In this document: positions 1 through 8,521 of the stretch, piece after piece | Position numbering within the stretch: position 1 is the stretch's first letter | Layout of the letters: every line of letters starts with the position of its first letter | DNA from: Paraphysoderma sedebokerense | Lineage: Eukaryota > Blastocladiomycota > Physodermatomycetes > Physodermatales > Physodermataceae | Direction of reading: 5' to 3' | NCBI GenBank assembly: GCA_025602915.1 | Contig: JAHLJZ010000178.1 | Location: forward strand, 1-14,647 | Length of the DNA: 14,647 nucleotides | Made by a program: the position numbers and the translations under genes | The notes under the pieces: generated by a model | Databases searched by the model: none | What the model saw: only the letters and a program-made list of their open reading frames with translations | Told to the model about the DNA's origin: nothing

Positions 1-45
1 ATTGATGACGCCCTCTTGTTTCGTATCGCCGATATGATTGAATAA
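1..45 (+). CDS. Possible C-terminal end of a gene entering from the left
   Basis: Frame 1 is open from the first base and ends at TAA 43-45, giving the 14-residue tail IDDALLFRIADMIE. The residue mix (alternating hydrophobic and acidic) looks like a helical protein end. The stretch is so short that a chance open frame is nearly as likely, and no family can be named. Sequence to the left of the window would decide it. Confidence 0.2.
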   Translation: MDDALLFRIADMIE

Positions 46-177
46 TTTTTGTGAAGAAATGAAGTTCAAAGAGCATATCACGATTGTGAAATTATGAAGC
101 TGCTTTACGGATAATGAGCAACAGGCTATATTTCAACCATACGAGTACAGAAGAATTCCAAGAGAAAGGACGATACT

Positions 178-330
178 TCAAAACTCAACATACAACTCGG
201 TCATGGAAACAAACTTCCTCTGGACCATATTGGATCCTGCACTCTCCGGCATGGCTGCAAAGTCTGACTTTTGATTTACGATTTCTTCTTCGTATTCTTC
301 AGCATCACCATCACTACCTCCAAGCCGTAT
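178..330 (-). other. Acidic open stretch, possible exon or gene remnant
   Basis: On the minus strand a frame of about 50 codons reads GGSDGDAEEYEEEIVNQ and continues to a TGA at 178-180. It has no ATG start, and a TGA lies just upstream in the same frame (331-333), so it would need a splice acceptor. The acidic, Glu-rich composition is typical of a eukaryotic disordered segment and resembles real coding sequence more than the overlapping plus-strand frames do. I do not recognise a family. The rest of 1-838 shows no convincing gene. Confidence 0.2.
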
Positions 331-838
331 TCACCAACCATTTTTGCGCCTTCAAGCTTTAGGTGCTTGCAAGTTACAGTATTTTTGACATATATTATGA
401 TCGTGAATGAATTGATTGACTCCTTTCGGTCCCACATTAGTTGTACTAAATGTTTGACAGGTCTTTGTATCTAGGTTGGTTGACATGAGTCAGTGAGTGT
501 TGACGTCGTACCTGAGTGATTTATGAATGAGTGAGATTTAATTTTAGAATGCCATTCTCATGCTATCGCATCATGTATCAATCATACCTGCCTTGGCCTG
601 CTTGTCCCATCTCAAATACGTTCTGTCCAATCCATTGCGACATTAGTAGAGCTTCACTTTAATCTCGCGAATGCTACTCACGACCAGGACTGCTTTGCCT
701 ACTTTTTCCCTAAATCTCTAATCAATCGGGCGCTATCAGTGGCACATATACAGAATTGGCAGGCTTCATAGATTTGAAACCCGAGGTGGAAGTCGACGGT
801 CTTTGAAGAGTGACAATGATTCGTAAATACGGGATTGA

Positions 839-2885
839 TTAATCAACAGTTCGATTACTTTTTGTTAACTGTTCCACAATTATGTTGTGAAGTCGGCGCT
901 TTCTGTACTTGGTAAAAATGGAATAGGTTGCAGCGAAGGTAAATAAGAGGAGCAAAATAACTTGATAATTTCCAATAACAAAGGCGATGAGCGAAAGCCG
1001 AAGAGCACAAAGGAACGGATGAATTGGTTTTAATGACGTGTATTTCAGTTTCTCGGTCTTAGAGTCAATAGTAGCGCCAATACGAAGGGTTCGGCTTGTT
1101 GCTGTGTCGTTGTTTGCACCCGATTGTTTCAAAGAAGAAGAAATAGATGTCGAGGATGAGACCGGATTGGAACCGACTTGTACTTCGGACAACACAAAAT
1201 TTGTGAATTCATTTAACTTCAAATTATCCCAATCCCTATTCGCGAATTCTTGCACCCACAACATAATCCCAGACTGTATAAAATTCTTTGTAGCCTTCTT
1301 CGCCACATTCTTTTAATCCGACAAAGTGATCCAATCTTTCGACAACTTTGCGCACGAGATAAATGATCACCCATTACTCTATTTTGAGTATCAGACAAGA
1401 AGGCGAAGTTGCCAAGACTCTAAATGATCGACTGTCTTGTGATACATCGAAGTTCTCGCAAGACCCAACAGGGCCATTCTTAAAATATGAAAGAGGTGGA
1501 CATGGTCGGCGAGACGGAACAACGATACTCGAAACTGTGATTGGTTCATTGTAGCGGAGGGCATGAAAAGAACAGAAGCCATGATAGTAGGTCATATAGG
1601 CGTAATACATAATATAAAGAACTAGAGCAACCAATGCGGCAGAAATGCGTGTGGCAATTTGAAATAAAGACGTGAGGGCACTCGGTTCCCTCGATTTAAA
1701 TGTATCCACAGGTGACTGAGACGACGGAAAGGGAGTTGAGGTTGTTTGAAATGCAAGAGGAGTCTTCGGGATAGAGAAGGTCTTGAATTCAAGGGCTGGT
1801 GAACTTATTTCAGATTGATCGAATGATTAGTTGGATGAGTGATATGTGGCGAAGTCAATAGGAGACTTATCCAAAGAATTGTCACTGCCCAATTCCAATC
1901 ATTCTGGCGGGGTAGAAATCCTCGCCCAAGGAGACCTGTTGCCTTTGCCAGATTTTGACAATTTTTGGTTTCCCCTTCGATCGTTTCCTTTCGGGGCTGC
2001 CTTGAAAATTTGGGTAGCGGCTGGCCGATCCGAGAGAGCGTCCAGAATAAATTTTGAATTTGTGGATACTGCTTTAGGGCTAGGTTCTCCAGTCGACTTG
2101 GATTTCTTCTTTCGACGCTTAATTGAAATACATTATCATCAGAAAAACTGGTATCTGCAATATCTAGCTGGTCGACATCGATAGTTGAGAGGGATTCGGA
2201 ACCAAATTCAGAATCAAATGATTTGTCTTTAGAATTCAAATTGCGGTTTGACTTCGATTTCTTCTTTCACTTCACAACTAGTATCGGCCACGTTAACATC
2301 TGGATTTGCTTCTGAATCACGATTGTTTTGAATTGATTTCGGATTTGTGATAGCGGACCGTCGGAGTTTACGTCGAGTGATTGATTGTCTGATTTGCGCA
2401 CTGAACTGCACTGAAGAAGATTGGCCAATGTTATTGGATTCCGTATGTGAATGAGAATTGGCCGTCTGTTGGCAAACTTCAGTGTTTTGGTAGCCTTTAT
2501 GTTTTCAGATCCATAACGGGAGATAGATGCGTCAGTGAAGATGTCAAATAAAGTGAAGCAAGGAACAAGAGAAGTTAATCAAAATGATGTAGAAAACAAC
2601 CTAGAGGGACAGATTCCAGTTTGCTAGGACTGACGACACAGTTAGCTTCGACATCCTCGTCGCTGACGGGGAGAGTCCATAAGATTTCTCTGATTTTACC
2701 TCTATCGTCGGCGATATGGAGCTTGAAGAGAACTTAGCTTCTTGGCTGATGATGGCAGGAGAGGGACGTCGTGGAACGAGAGAGCGGAACTTTGGGATGG
2801 CGAGCTTTGAGTAGTCAAAGTCAGCCTCGGGATAATACAGATCCGAAAGCCATTCTGTGTAGTGTATGAACGGTAAATGATTTAT
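839..2885 (-). pseudogene. Decayed Src1/Heh (LEM2/MAN1-type) inner nuclear membrane protein gene
   Basis: The family spans the inner nuclear membrane twice and tethers chromatin through an N-terminal helix-extension-helix (HeH/LEM-like) domain. Its marks appear here in order. HeH core YPEADFDYSKLAIPKFRSL lies near 2832-2778 and continues in another frame as FHDVPLLPSSAKK (2776-2738). The fungal signature SFSDDNVFQ is at about 2149-2123, followed in a different frame by KRRKKKSK. A first membrane segment lies around 1660-1585. A luminal Cys-rich piece (CPPLSYFKNGPVGSCE) is near 1503-1455, and HFVGLKECGEEGYKEF near 1330-1280. A second membrane segment, about 1010-920, precedes KYRKRRLHN. Breaks: frame changes near 2777, 2735, 2240, 2120 and 1255, and three stops in one frame at 1899-1901, 1827-1829 and 1374-1376. 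The C-terminal MSC domain is hardly recognisable below 839. About 2600-2405 looks like an intron. No intact start was found. A set of assembly indels is the main alternative, but intact genes nearby argue against it. Confidence 0.72.
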
Positions 2886-2889
2886 CTTT

Positions 2890-3083
2890 TGTTGTGGGTG
2901 TGTTTATGTCTGGTTGTGGATGAGGGAATGCTTTTGGCCAGTGCAAATGCCACGACAGGAAAAGTTTTCTATCATTACACTGGGAAACTAAATTCTACTA
3001 TTACAATTTATATTGCACTTTGATAATAGATGATTTAACCCTTAAAGGACAGCAAAGAGTATTTGCCGACGATTCTAGACTAG
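2890..3083. other. Spacer between two gene remnants
   Basis: This short AT-rich stretch lies between the 5' side of the Src1/Heh remnant (minus strand) and the Lin1-like fragment (plus strand). In the Src1/Heh HeH frame an upstream TAA occurs at about 2905. No ATG exon for either gene could be recognised here, so both lack a visible start. Confidence 0.4.
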
Positions 3084-3341
3084 TCGGCGGTGAATCCTAC
3101 CCCGAAAGGGGAAGATTTTGATATGTTTGTTGACAATGAAGACATGTCCACTGAACAGAAGGGCAAGAAAAGTAAATTCCGACCATTAACAGAAGAAGAA
3201 AGGGCAGCCGAAGTGGCCGCAACCAGAGAATACGAAGAAGGCAACGACGGAATTAAAATCGAGCCATTCAATGTGAGAAAGGAAATGAAGGAAAGGTATG
3301 TATTCGCAATTATTATTATTAGGGCGGTTGAGATATATTGA
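3084..3341 (+). pseudogene. N-terminal fragment of a Lin1/CD2BP2-like U5 snRNP protein gene
   Basis: The plus frame reads GEDFDMFVDNED, a Lys-rich stretch, then GIKIEPFNVRKEMKE. Lin1/CD2BP2 proteins bind the U5 snRNP and have an acidic, Lys-rich N-terminal half followed by a motif close to 'I-x-PFN-(x)3-EM-E-EG-(x)FD', so the motif and its setting fit. The family then continues for some 200 residues to a C-terminal GYF domain. Here the frame runs into AT-rich sequence and stops at 3339-3341. A good donor (GGTATG, intron from 3296) exists, but no acceptor before the neighbouring gene at 3513 restores 'FDxxG'. An in-frame TAG at 3081-3083 lies just upstream and no ATG start is seen. It is best read as a truncated relic. 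A real exon with distant partners is possible, but the intact minus-strand gene follows directly. Confidence 0.55.
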
Positions 3342-3436
3342 CGTACCTTTTGCAAGGACTAATAAAATTGGTTTAATTCCCCCTAACCTAACCGGACAAA
3401 ATAAGAAAGAGAACACATTCTCGAAACTAATCATAT

Positions 3437-3442
3437 TTTATT
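3437..3442 (-). terminator. AATAAA poly(A) signal candidate for the seven-membrane-segment gene
   Basis: On the minus strand AATAAA lies about 70 bases beyond the TAA of the gene that ends at 3513, a usual distance for a 3' processing signal. AT-rich sequence makes chance matches common. Confidence 0.35.
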
Positions 3443-3512
3443 AATAACGCGGTCAAATCACAACACTCCAGGAGAACGGTCACATTTTTGATTTTAATTA
3501 AAATGATTGGCT

Positions 3513-4352
3513 TTAGGCGACCTGTTTTGTTGCAGTAGTCTCACTCTTGCTGCTCTTTTCCTTGCTCAATCCCTCAAACTTTGTTTGGAAAATTTCACGA
3601 GGTACTTTAGTAGTTACATAGAGATAAGTAGAGAATGAAACTAACGACACAAGGGAATAACCAAAATTAAACACCATGTCAAACACTGTTGTGGGGAATC
3701 CAGCCGTTGAAATTGTTGCCAATTTGACAACGAAGAAAACGAGAGGAACAATCAAAGCAATTAAGGTGACCAGAGCCTCGCCTTTATTCTCGATGATGAA
3801 AGTAATCAGGCTGGATTTTCTGTATTTCGTGAGTGTACGAATGAATAAGACAGATAGTGCCATCTCGCAAGCAAGCATGAAGAAGGAGCCCATGTTGCCT
3901 GCTACGATCGCGATATCCATAAGATATGGTGGGAAAGGTTGGCCCTGCGCAATTAGATTGTCAATCTGGACTTCAGCTCCAAAAATAACAATTTGCGGAA
4001 TGTCCAGCAATAGAGGGAGGCCGTAACGAATTAGTTGACGTTTTGTTGGTGAGAACGAAATGGATTTTTGCAGAAGAGGTACAGTTCTTTCAATCATCAC
4101 AGCGTATAGACAATATGCGTAAATGACAAAGATTCCAGGGAAAGGCGCTAAGACGAAAGCTTGCGGTACCACGAAAACATGAAGACTGTAAATAGATGCT
4201 GCCGCACAAGAAATAGCCCCAATGGCAACGCAGCAGAAAATGAAAGGGTTTTTTCTCAGTGCATGAAGAGCTGGAGAGGTCAAAATGCCCAAAGTCATTG
4301 TGATGGCAATTCCTGCCAAGCAACCAAGGGTCCCAATAGCAGCCGAAGACAT
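3513..4352 (-). CDS. Orphan seven-membrane-segment protein
   Basis: Uninterrupted frame of 279 codons with an ATG at 4350-4352 and no intron, unlike the other intact genes here. I count seven hydrophobic segments at about residues 5-27, 35-60, 65-90, 110-130, 145-172, 193-215 and 223-247. A soluble Lys/Ser-rich tail (EGLSKEKSSKSE) of about 30 residues ends the protein and would be cytosolic if the N-terminus is outside. The short N-terminus has no signal peptide. The loop between segments 5 and 6 carries TKYRKSS, a basic stretch typical of a cytosolic loop. The layout fits a receptor or transporter-like plasma-membrane protein, but I see no DRY, NPxxY or other class-specific motif and no known pheromone-receptor signature. 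Function is unknown; orphan polytopic families of this kind are frequent in fungi. Confidence 0.85.
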   Translation of the reverse strand: MSSAAIGTLGCLAGIAITMTLGILTSPALHALRKNPFIFCCVAIGAISCAAASIYSLHVFVVPQAFVLAPFPGIFVIYAYCLYAVMIERTVPLLQKSISFSPTKRQLIRYGLPLLLDIPQIVIFGAEVQIDNLIAQGQPFPPYLMDIAIVAGNMGSFFMLACEMALSVLFIRTLTKYRKSSLITFIIENKGEALVTLIALIVPLVFFVVKLATISTAGFPTTVFDMVFNFGYSLVSLVSFSTYLYVTTKVPREIFQTKFEGLSKEKSSKSETTATKQVA

Positions 4353-4464
4353 TGTCTGTTTATGGTTGGTGTTTCAAAAACGGAAATGATGTCCGAAATA
4401 TGGCCAATAGGTAAACCAACAATTTAGTCAAGTAACCGGAGTGAACGAGAACGTGCGAATACTC

Positions 4465-4472
4465 GCTTTATA
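4465..4472 (-). promoter_or_regulatory. TATA-like box upstream of the seven-membrane-segment gene
   Basis: TATAAAGC on the minus strand, about 112 bases before the ATG at 4352, inside a partly palindromic stretch (gctttatagcg). Placement is plausible for a core promoter with a 5' leader of about 80 bases. No other support. Confidence 0.3.
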
Positions 4473-5553
4473 GCGCACGACAGTTTCTTAAGGGGCAACG
4501 TTGTGGATCCATCGACATCCCTCTCAAAAACGAAAATTCTTTAAAGAAGATTCGCTCACACCAACTCACCAGTTCACTTAAATTAAGGGGTACTTGAAGT
4601 TGAGAATTGTGGGCCAAAATTTGAAGTCCAGAATCGTAGCAACGAACATTCTTTGAGAAAATTGATGGATATCATACCTCTCAATGAGTTCTCAATGTTC
4701 GTTATTCCAATGTTATGTATCCCGGGAGACCCATACAACAAACAATTATACACATGACAACGACCCATTTCAGGGGCTTAATGGCAAATGACGAGAGGAA
4801 CCAGGAGGTTGAGCTTCCTTTGTCTAATAGACGGAATTTTTTTAGTCTCTGAAGATGTACTTTTCTATAGTATGCCATTCGATGCGACGACTACAATGTG
4901 AAAATAATTCATGTTATTTAAACTTTACGAAGAAGTTCTCTAGCCTTTAGCAAAATATGAAGCCGGAAGCGTAGAGTAACGGTCGCCCAGCAGGGCATGA
5001 CATTGCGTTCCGCGTTGAAAGCTGACAGTCGAGACACCAGCGGCGGGAAAATTTGAACTTGCGTTCAACGGTAATATTCTGCAGTAAACGGCCCAGCAGA
5101 GCATTCATGATATAGAACAGTCTTAAGGGCTTATGATGATATAGTGAAAATGTATTCAGCACTTGTATTTCAACTTACCTTATACACATTTTTGTGAACC
5201 TAGGCGACATTCAATTGTCAGTGGTGTTCAAATGAGAAATCTGAAACACTTCAAAAACTTACTGTAGGATGACATTACATGTACTTTATAAGCTCAAATG
5301 CAATTTTATTTAAACATATACATATAAACACAACCCTACTGAATGACACCAAATCATTTTGTGTATGCTATATAACATATTGCGACAAACATTTGGTTTT
5401 TTAAAGTTCTTGTACAACGACATTGTATCGACACTCACTGCACACAGATGCAGTGTCTGAAATTCCGACCACGCAAAAAGGGAAGATATTGAAAGGTCGT
5501 ATAAGATTAGTTAAAGGGAAAATGCGTTGTTGGAAAAGATTCAAATATATCGA
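4473..5553. other. Intergenic region without a supported gene
   Basis: Minus-strand frames of 61 and 71 codons (4583-4768 and 4947-5162) show no family features and atypical composition. The stretch 4980-5110 contains a degenerate direct repeat: gcccagcagggcat near 4985 and gcccagcagagcat near 5092, each close to a copy of ttgcgttc. From 5163 to 5553 I see only AT-rich sequence, presumably including the 3' untranslated end of the gene that stops at 5554. Confidence 0.45.
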
Positions 5554-7093
5554 TTAGGCCTTCGCATTGCCTACTAGAATTCCATGCGCATGATGAGTAG
5601 CTGACTTTTTGATGGTGCCGTCCACTTGTAACGTCGGAGACGATGATGATGAGCCTAGATAATATCCCGTGCCAAATGATATACCCGCTAAAACAACGGA
5701 GACGGAGACGAAAGAGAGTATATTAAGAGTTGGAGTTGTAAGTTTGATGTATATATTGTACCTGCAAATTTGAACAAGTTACAAAGTTACATTATGGCGA
5801 ATTTTAGTGTATGTCATGGTGTAGAAGCCGAAGAAAATGAAAAGGATACGAACCACCATTCATCCTTCTCTGGGTCATTCGTTCCAAACAGAGATAACCA
5901 CCAATAGGGTACTTTGAATTTTTCATCATCCTCTACATTTATACCTTCGTCCTCATGTGAAGATTCTGTTGTCGTACTTGCTCGACTGTTCTTGGGACCC
6001 AAAGGTTTCCTCTTCCTCAACCTTTTCCCCACGGAGCCTGGGCTTCTACTGTCTTTGATGCTTGAATTAGAAGAGCCATCCTTTTCCGCATCACTACGAC
6101 TAAATATATCCGAATTCAATAACGCAGACGCAACGGAGGAAGTAAAAGATAATGGCGAGGTAGATCTAGAGACGCCACTACGTGGGGAATGCGCTGCGGA
6201 ATTTAAATTATGTGTCTCGTCGGAATCGTTATAGGTACCTGGTAATATCGTTGAGTCATGAGTGACAGAGGATGATGGATGCGATTGAGAAAATTGGCTT
6301 GGATCTTGACAAAGAGAAACTTTCATCGGCGGTGGAGTGTTCGCGAGTCCGCGAGTAGGATAAATTGGGGGAGACGTAGGAGGAGGCATGTCTGGGAATG
6401 ACTTTGACAGCATAGAGAGGCTTAAAAATATTTTATCGTTAATTGAAACTCTCTCGAAATCAAGAAGTAAAGCTAAATGGATGACGGGAGCGGCAGAGAA
6501 AACTTACTATCGGTGCATTACATCTTCATGAGCCTTCGAAGACGGATAAGTTGATATTGGAAGACTACGAGATAAATCATCGAAATTTTTTGGAGAAGTG
6601 ACTTCATCTTCAGAAAGCTGTTCGGCCGACGAAACAACAGAATGCTGAGCTCGAGGGAGCGCTGTAGAATCGGCAGCAGGGATATTGGAAGACGAAAGGT
6701 TTGATGAAGTTGGGGTTGCAGTGGATTTGTTCCTTCGATTGGTTGTGGGAGATGAGTGGGCTTCGTCTTTGTGAATTTCGATCCAAGCTGTTGATTGAAT
6801 GAGAAATCGATGAGCATAGGGTCAGCGAGTAGCGACAATTTCGAACGAGAAACCAATCAGAAGAAATTTAGATAGATTAATCATCCGTTAGATACGAATC
6901 TAATGAAGTAGGCATAAGAAATAAAAATTGGATGAAGTGATTGACAATTACATTCCAATAATTGCAAGGGAGTAACCGGTCGCTCAATTGCCATTGCAGC
7001 AGGCGGAGTAGGTGACTGGACCGATGGAATTTCGTCAATCTCCGAGTCATTTTCGGATTTCTGAGGAAAACTAATTTCGGATGTTCCCAACAT
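5554..7093 (-). CDS. Disordered Ser/Pro-rich protein with one C-terminal membrane anchor
   Basis: Four exons are proposed: 7093-6952, 6787-6508, 6420-5857 and 5761-5554. Phases join cleanly to a 397-residue protein starting MLGTSEISFP and ending GILVGNAKA. Donors are gtaatt, gtaagt and a weaker gtggtt; acceptors are aacag, ttaag and gcag. Residues 1-300 are low complexity, rich in Ser, Pro, Thr and acidic residues. A basic patch KRLRKRKPLGPK (about 273-284) could be a nuclear signal or membrane-surface contact. A conserved-looking aromatic stretch VPYWWLSLFG (about 311-320) precedes a single membrane segment at about 341-365 (LSFVSVSVVLAGISFGTGYY) and a 32-residue tail. There is no signal peptide, so a tail-anchored or single-pass protein of an internal membrane is likely. 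I do not recognise the family. The last donor is the least certain point; a start further upstream is possible. Confidence 0.6.
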
Positions 7094-7640
7094 AGAATAG
7101 AAAACTTTATTTGTTCAATTATCGAGATTTGCACAGAATTGGGGTTATCCGATGCGGGATGGAGCGGAGGAGGGACGAGAGAAAGGATGACACACGGATG
7201 GACGGCGATTGGTTCCGTTCCAAAGATTCTTCTACAATGGCTGTGGAGTTAGCTTACAGCGATTGATGAAGAGAAAGTGAGGGAGGATGGGAGTGTGCGA
7301 GAGTGACGTAATTTCGGAGTTTGCCGAGAGAGGAAAGGAGACTTGTATGGGATGAGGGAGGCAGCCAAGGGCCGGACAGCGAGGGAGGACGAGAAATTGG
7401 AGCGGAGACTGCTGGTATTAAGCCAAAAATGTCAGACTGTATTCCTCCGTCGGTTTTCATACACACATAACCACATACCTTATATGATTTCGAGCGATAG
7501 ATGCAAAGTACGAATGTCTGTCGTAAGAGACGGCCGGACACTCCGAGGCCAGATGACCAGCGGGCCGGGGCCGATGCGTACGCGTGACAGCGTGACAGGC
7601 GGACACTTTGGTCATGGGATCTGCAGATGACTCTGTGGTG
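7094..7640. other. Upstream region with GC-rich patch and CRE-like site
   Basis: No supported gene. The segment is purine-rich on the plus strand up to about 7400. About 7520-7612 is clearly more GC- and CpG-rich than the rest of the window and includes the tandem cgtgacagcgtgacag near 7583. A TGACGTAA octamer (ATF/CREB-type half-palindrome) at 7304-7311 lies about 210 bases before the ATG of the minus-strand gene ending at 5554, so it may be part of its promoter. Frames of 95 codons on both strands overlap here and look like chance. Confidence 0.4.
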
Positions 7641-7699
7641 GCATTCTCATTATTATCATATTCTCATGGGGGAACTGAGAATAATAATGTGAGGAATGC
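7641..7699. repeat. Imperfect inverted repeat, potential hairpin
   Basis: The left arm gcattctcattattat (7641-7656) is matched by the right arm ataataatgtgaggaatgc (7681-7699) with a small bulge. Inside it ATTCTC (7660-7665) pairs with GAGAAT (7677-7682), leaving an 11-base loop. The nested arms could fold in alternative ways. It lies between the promoter side of the gene at 5554-7093 and the 3' end of the doubtful small gene at 7764. It could be a processing structure or the remnant of a small inverted-repeat element. No target-site duplication was seen. Confidence 0.5.
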
Positions 7700-7763
7700 T
7701 GACGCTCAATCAAATTCGTCTGTCTGAGTGGGACAATCTGCAAAGTTGTGTTCTGCAACGAGT

Positions 7764-8154
7764 TCATACAGGCCGCAAGTAGATGTAGACGGCCTTGGAT
7801 GATTTTGTGGAGTGAGCTGAAAAGCTGTGTGACTCGGCATATTGCATACCTGAGACCAGAAGTTGAAGGCAGATAGATAACATACTGATAACATGCTCAT
7901 TGCAAAATGACTTTAAGCTTCGTGAATAGCTTATATTTTTCATGTGCAATGTACTGATTGTGTAATCATAAAGACTGACGCCCTGCAAAGTGCGACATCG
8001 CCGAATACATTTTTAATTTCAATGATTCCGATTGAGTTGAAAATTCATCAACCAGCATCTCGCACAGTCTCAAACATTTTGAATTCTCTCTTGCAATCCG
8101 AATTGCACCTTCGAAAAGGTCCTCTTCATTACCCAACCTAACGTTACCATTCAT
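7764..8154 (-). CDS. Possible small two-exon protein of about 86 residues
   Basis: Exon 1 (8154-7980) begins with ATG and reads NEEDLFEGAIRIARENSK, then KCLRLCEMLVDEFSTQ, which has the look of amphipathic helices. Donor gtcagt at 7979 and acceptor gtctcag before 7849 join in phase to exon 2 (7849-7764), ending YIYLRPV and a TGA. The intron would be 130 bases. There is no signal peptide, membrane segment or recognised domain. Its ATG is only 8 bases from the possible plus-strand ATG at 8163, so if both genes are real at least one of these starts is wrong. The first exon is the stronger part. Confidence 0.3.
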
Positions 8155-8162
8155 CGCTCAAA

Positions 8163-8216
8163 ATGAGCTCTGCGACGACCCTGCTGCCGAATGTTCCTAT
8201 AATACCATTGGAGATG
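8163..8216 (+). other. Candidate first exon for the ATG101 gene
   Basis: ATG at 8163 has a good context (caaaATGA) and opens 18 codons, MSSATTLLPNVPIIPLEM, ending phase 0 before gttcgt. Exon 8522-8579 starts in phase 0, so the two would join in frame across a 305-base intron, longer than the others in the window. Several other open pieces lie inside that intron, so another arrangement may be right. Confidence 0.25.
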
Positions 8217-8521
8217 GTTCGTTGTACCTGCCACTCAATATGATTCTTTCCATTAGTTACATGGCTTACTCTCCATGGTGAATGTTTGCTTAGAACATCG
8301 AACAAGGTCACATATTGGACACTTTAAGAGGTACGTCAATACGCACTTACTACATCCTATTAGATGTTTTCGATGATAAAAGAACTGTGGGAAACTACGT
8401 TGTGTCATTTGTTTAAATCCATCGGGCGCTGCAATGATATTTTCTATTGGAGCGAAACAGCAAACCTTTGTTGTTAACGGAATCGCCTCGTTGTGGTGCT
8501 TTCCCACACATTCCGACGCAG

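Noticed and set aside
310-362. Minus-strand stretch GAKMVGEYGL resembling part of ribosomal protein uS4 (RPS9)
   Set aside because: Only about seven residues agree and the sequence on either side does not continue the family.
1038-1316. Plus-strand 92-codon frame overlapping the Src1/Heh remnant
   Set aside because: The minus-strand reading carries the membrane segment and family similarity; the plus-strand one has neither.
4947-5162. Minus-strand 71-codon frame
   Set aside because: No start context, domain or composition support; it follows the degenerate gcccagcag repeats.
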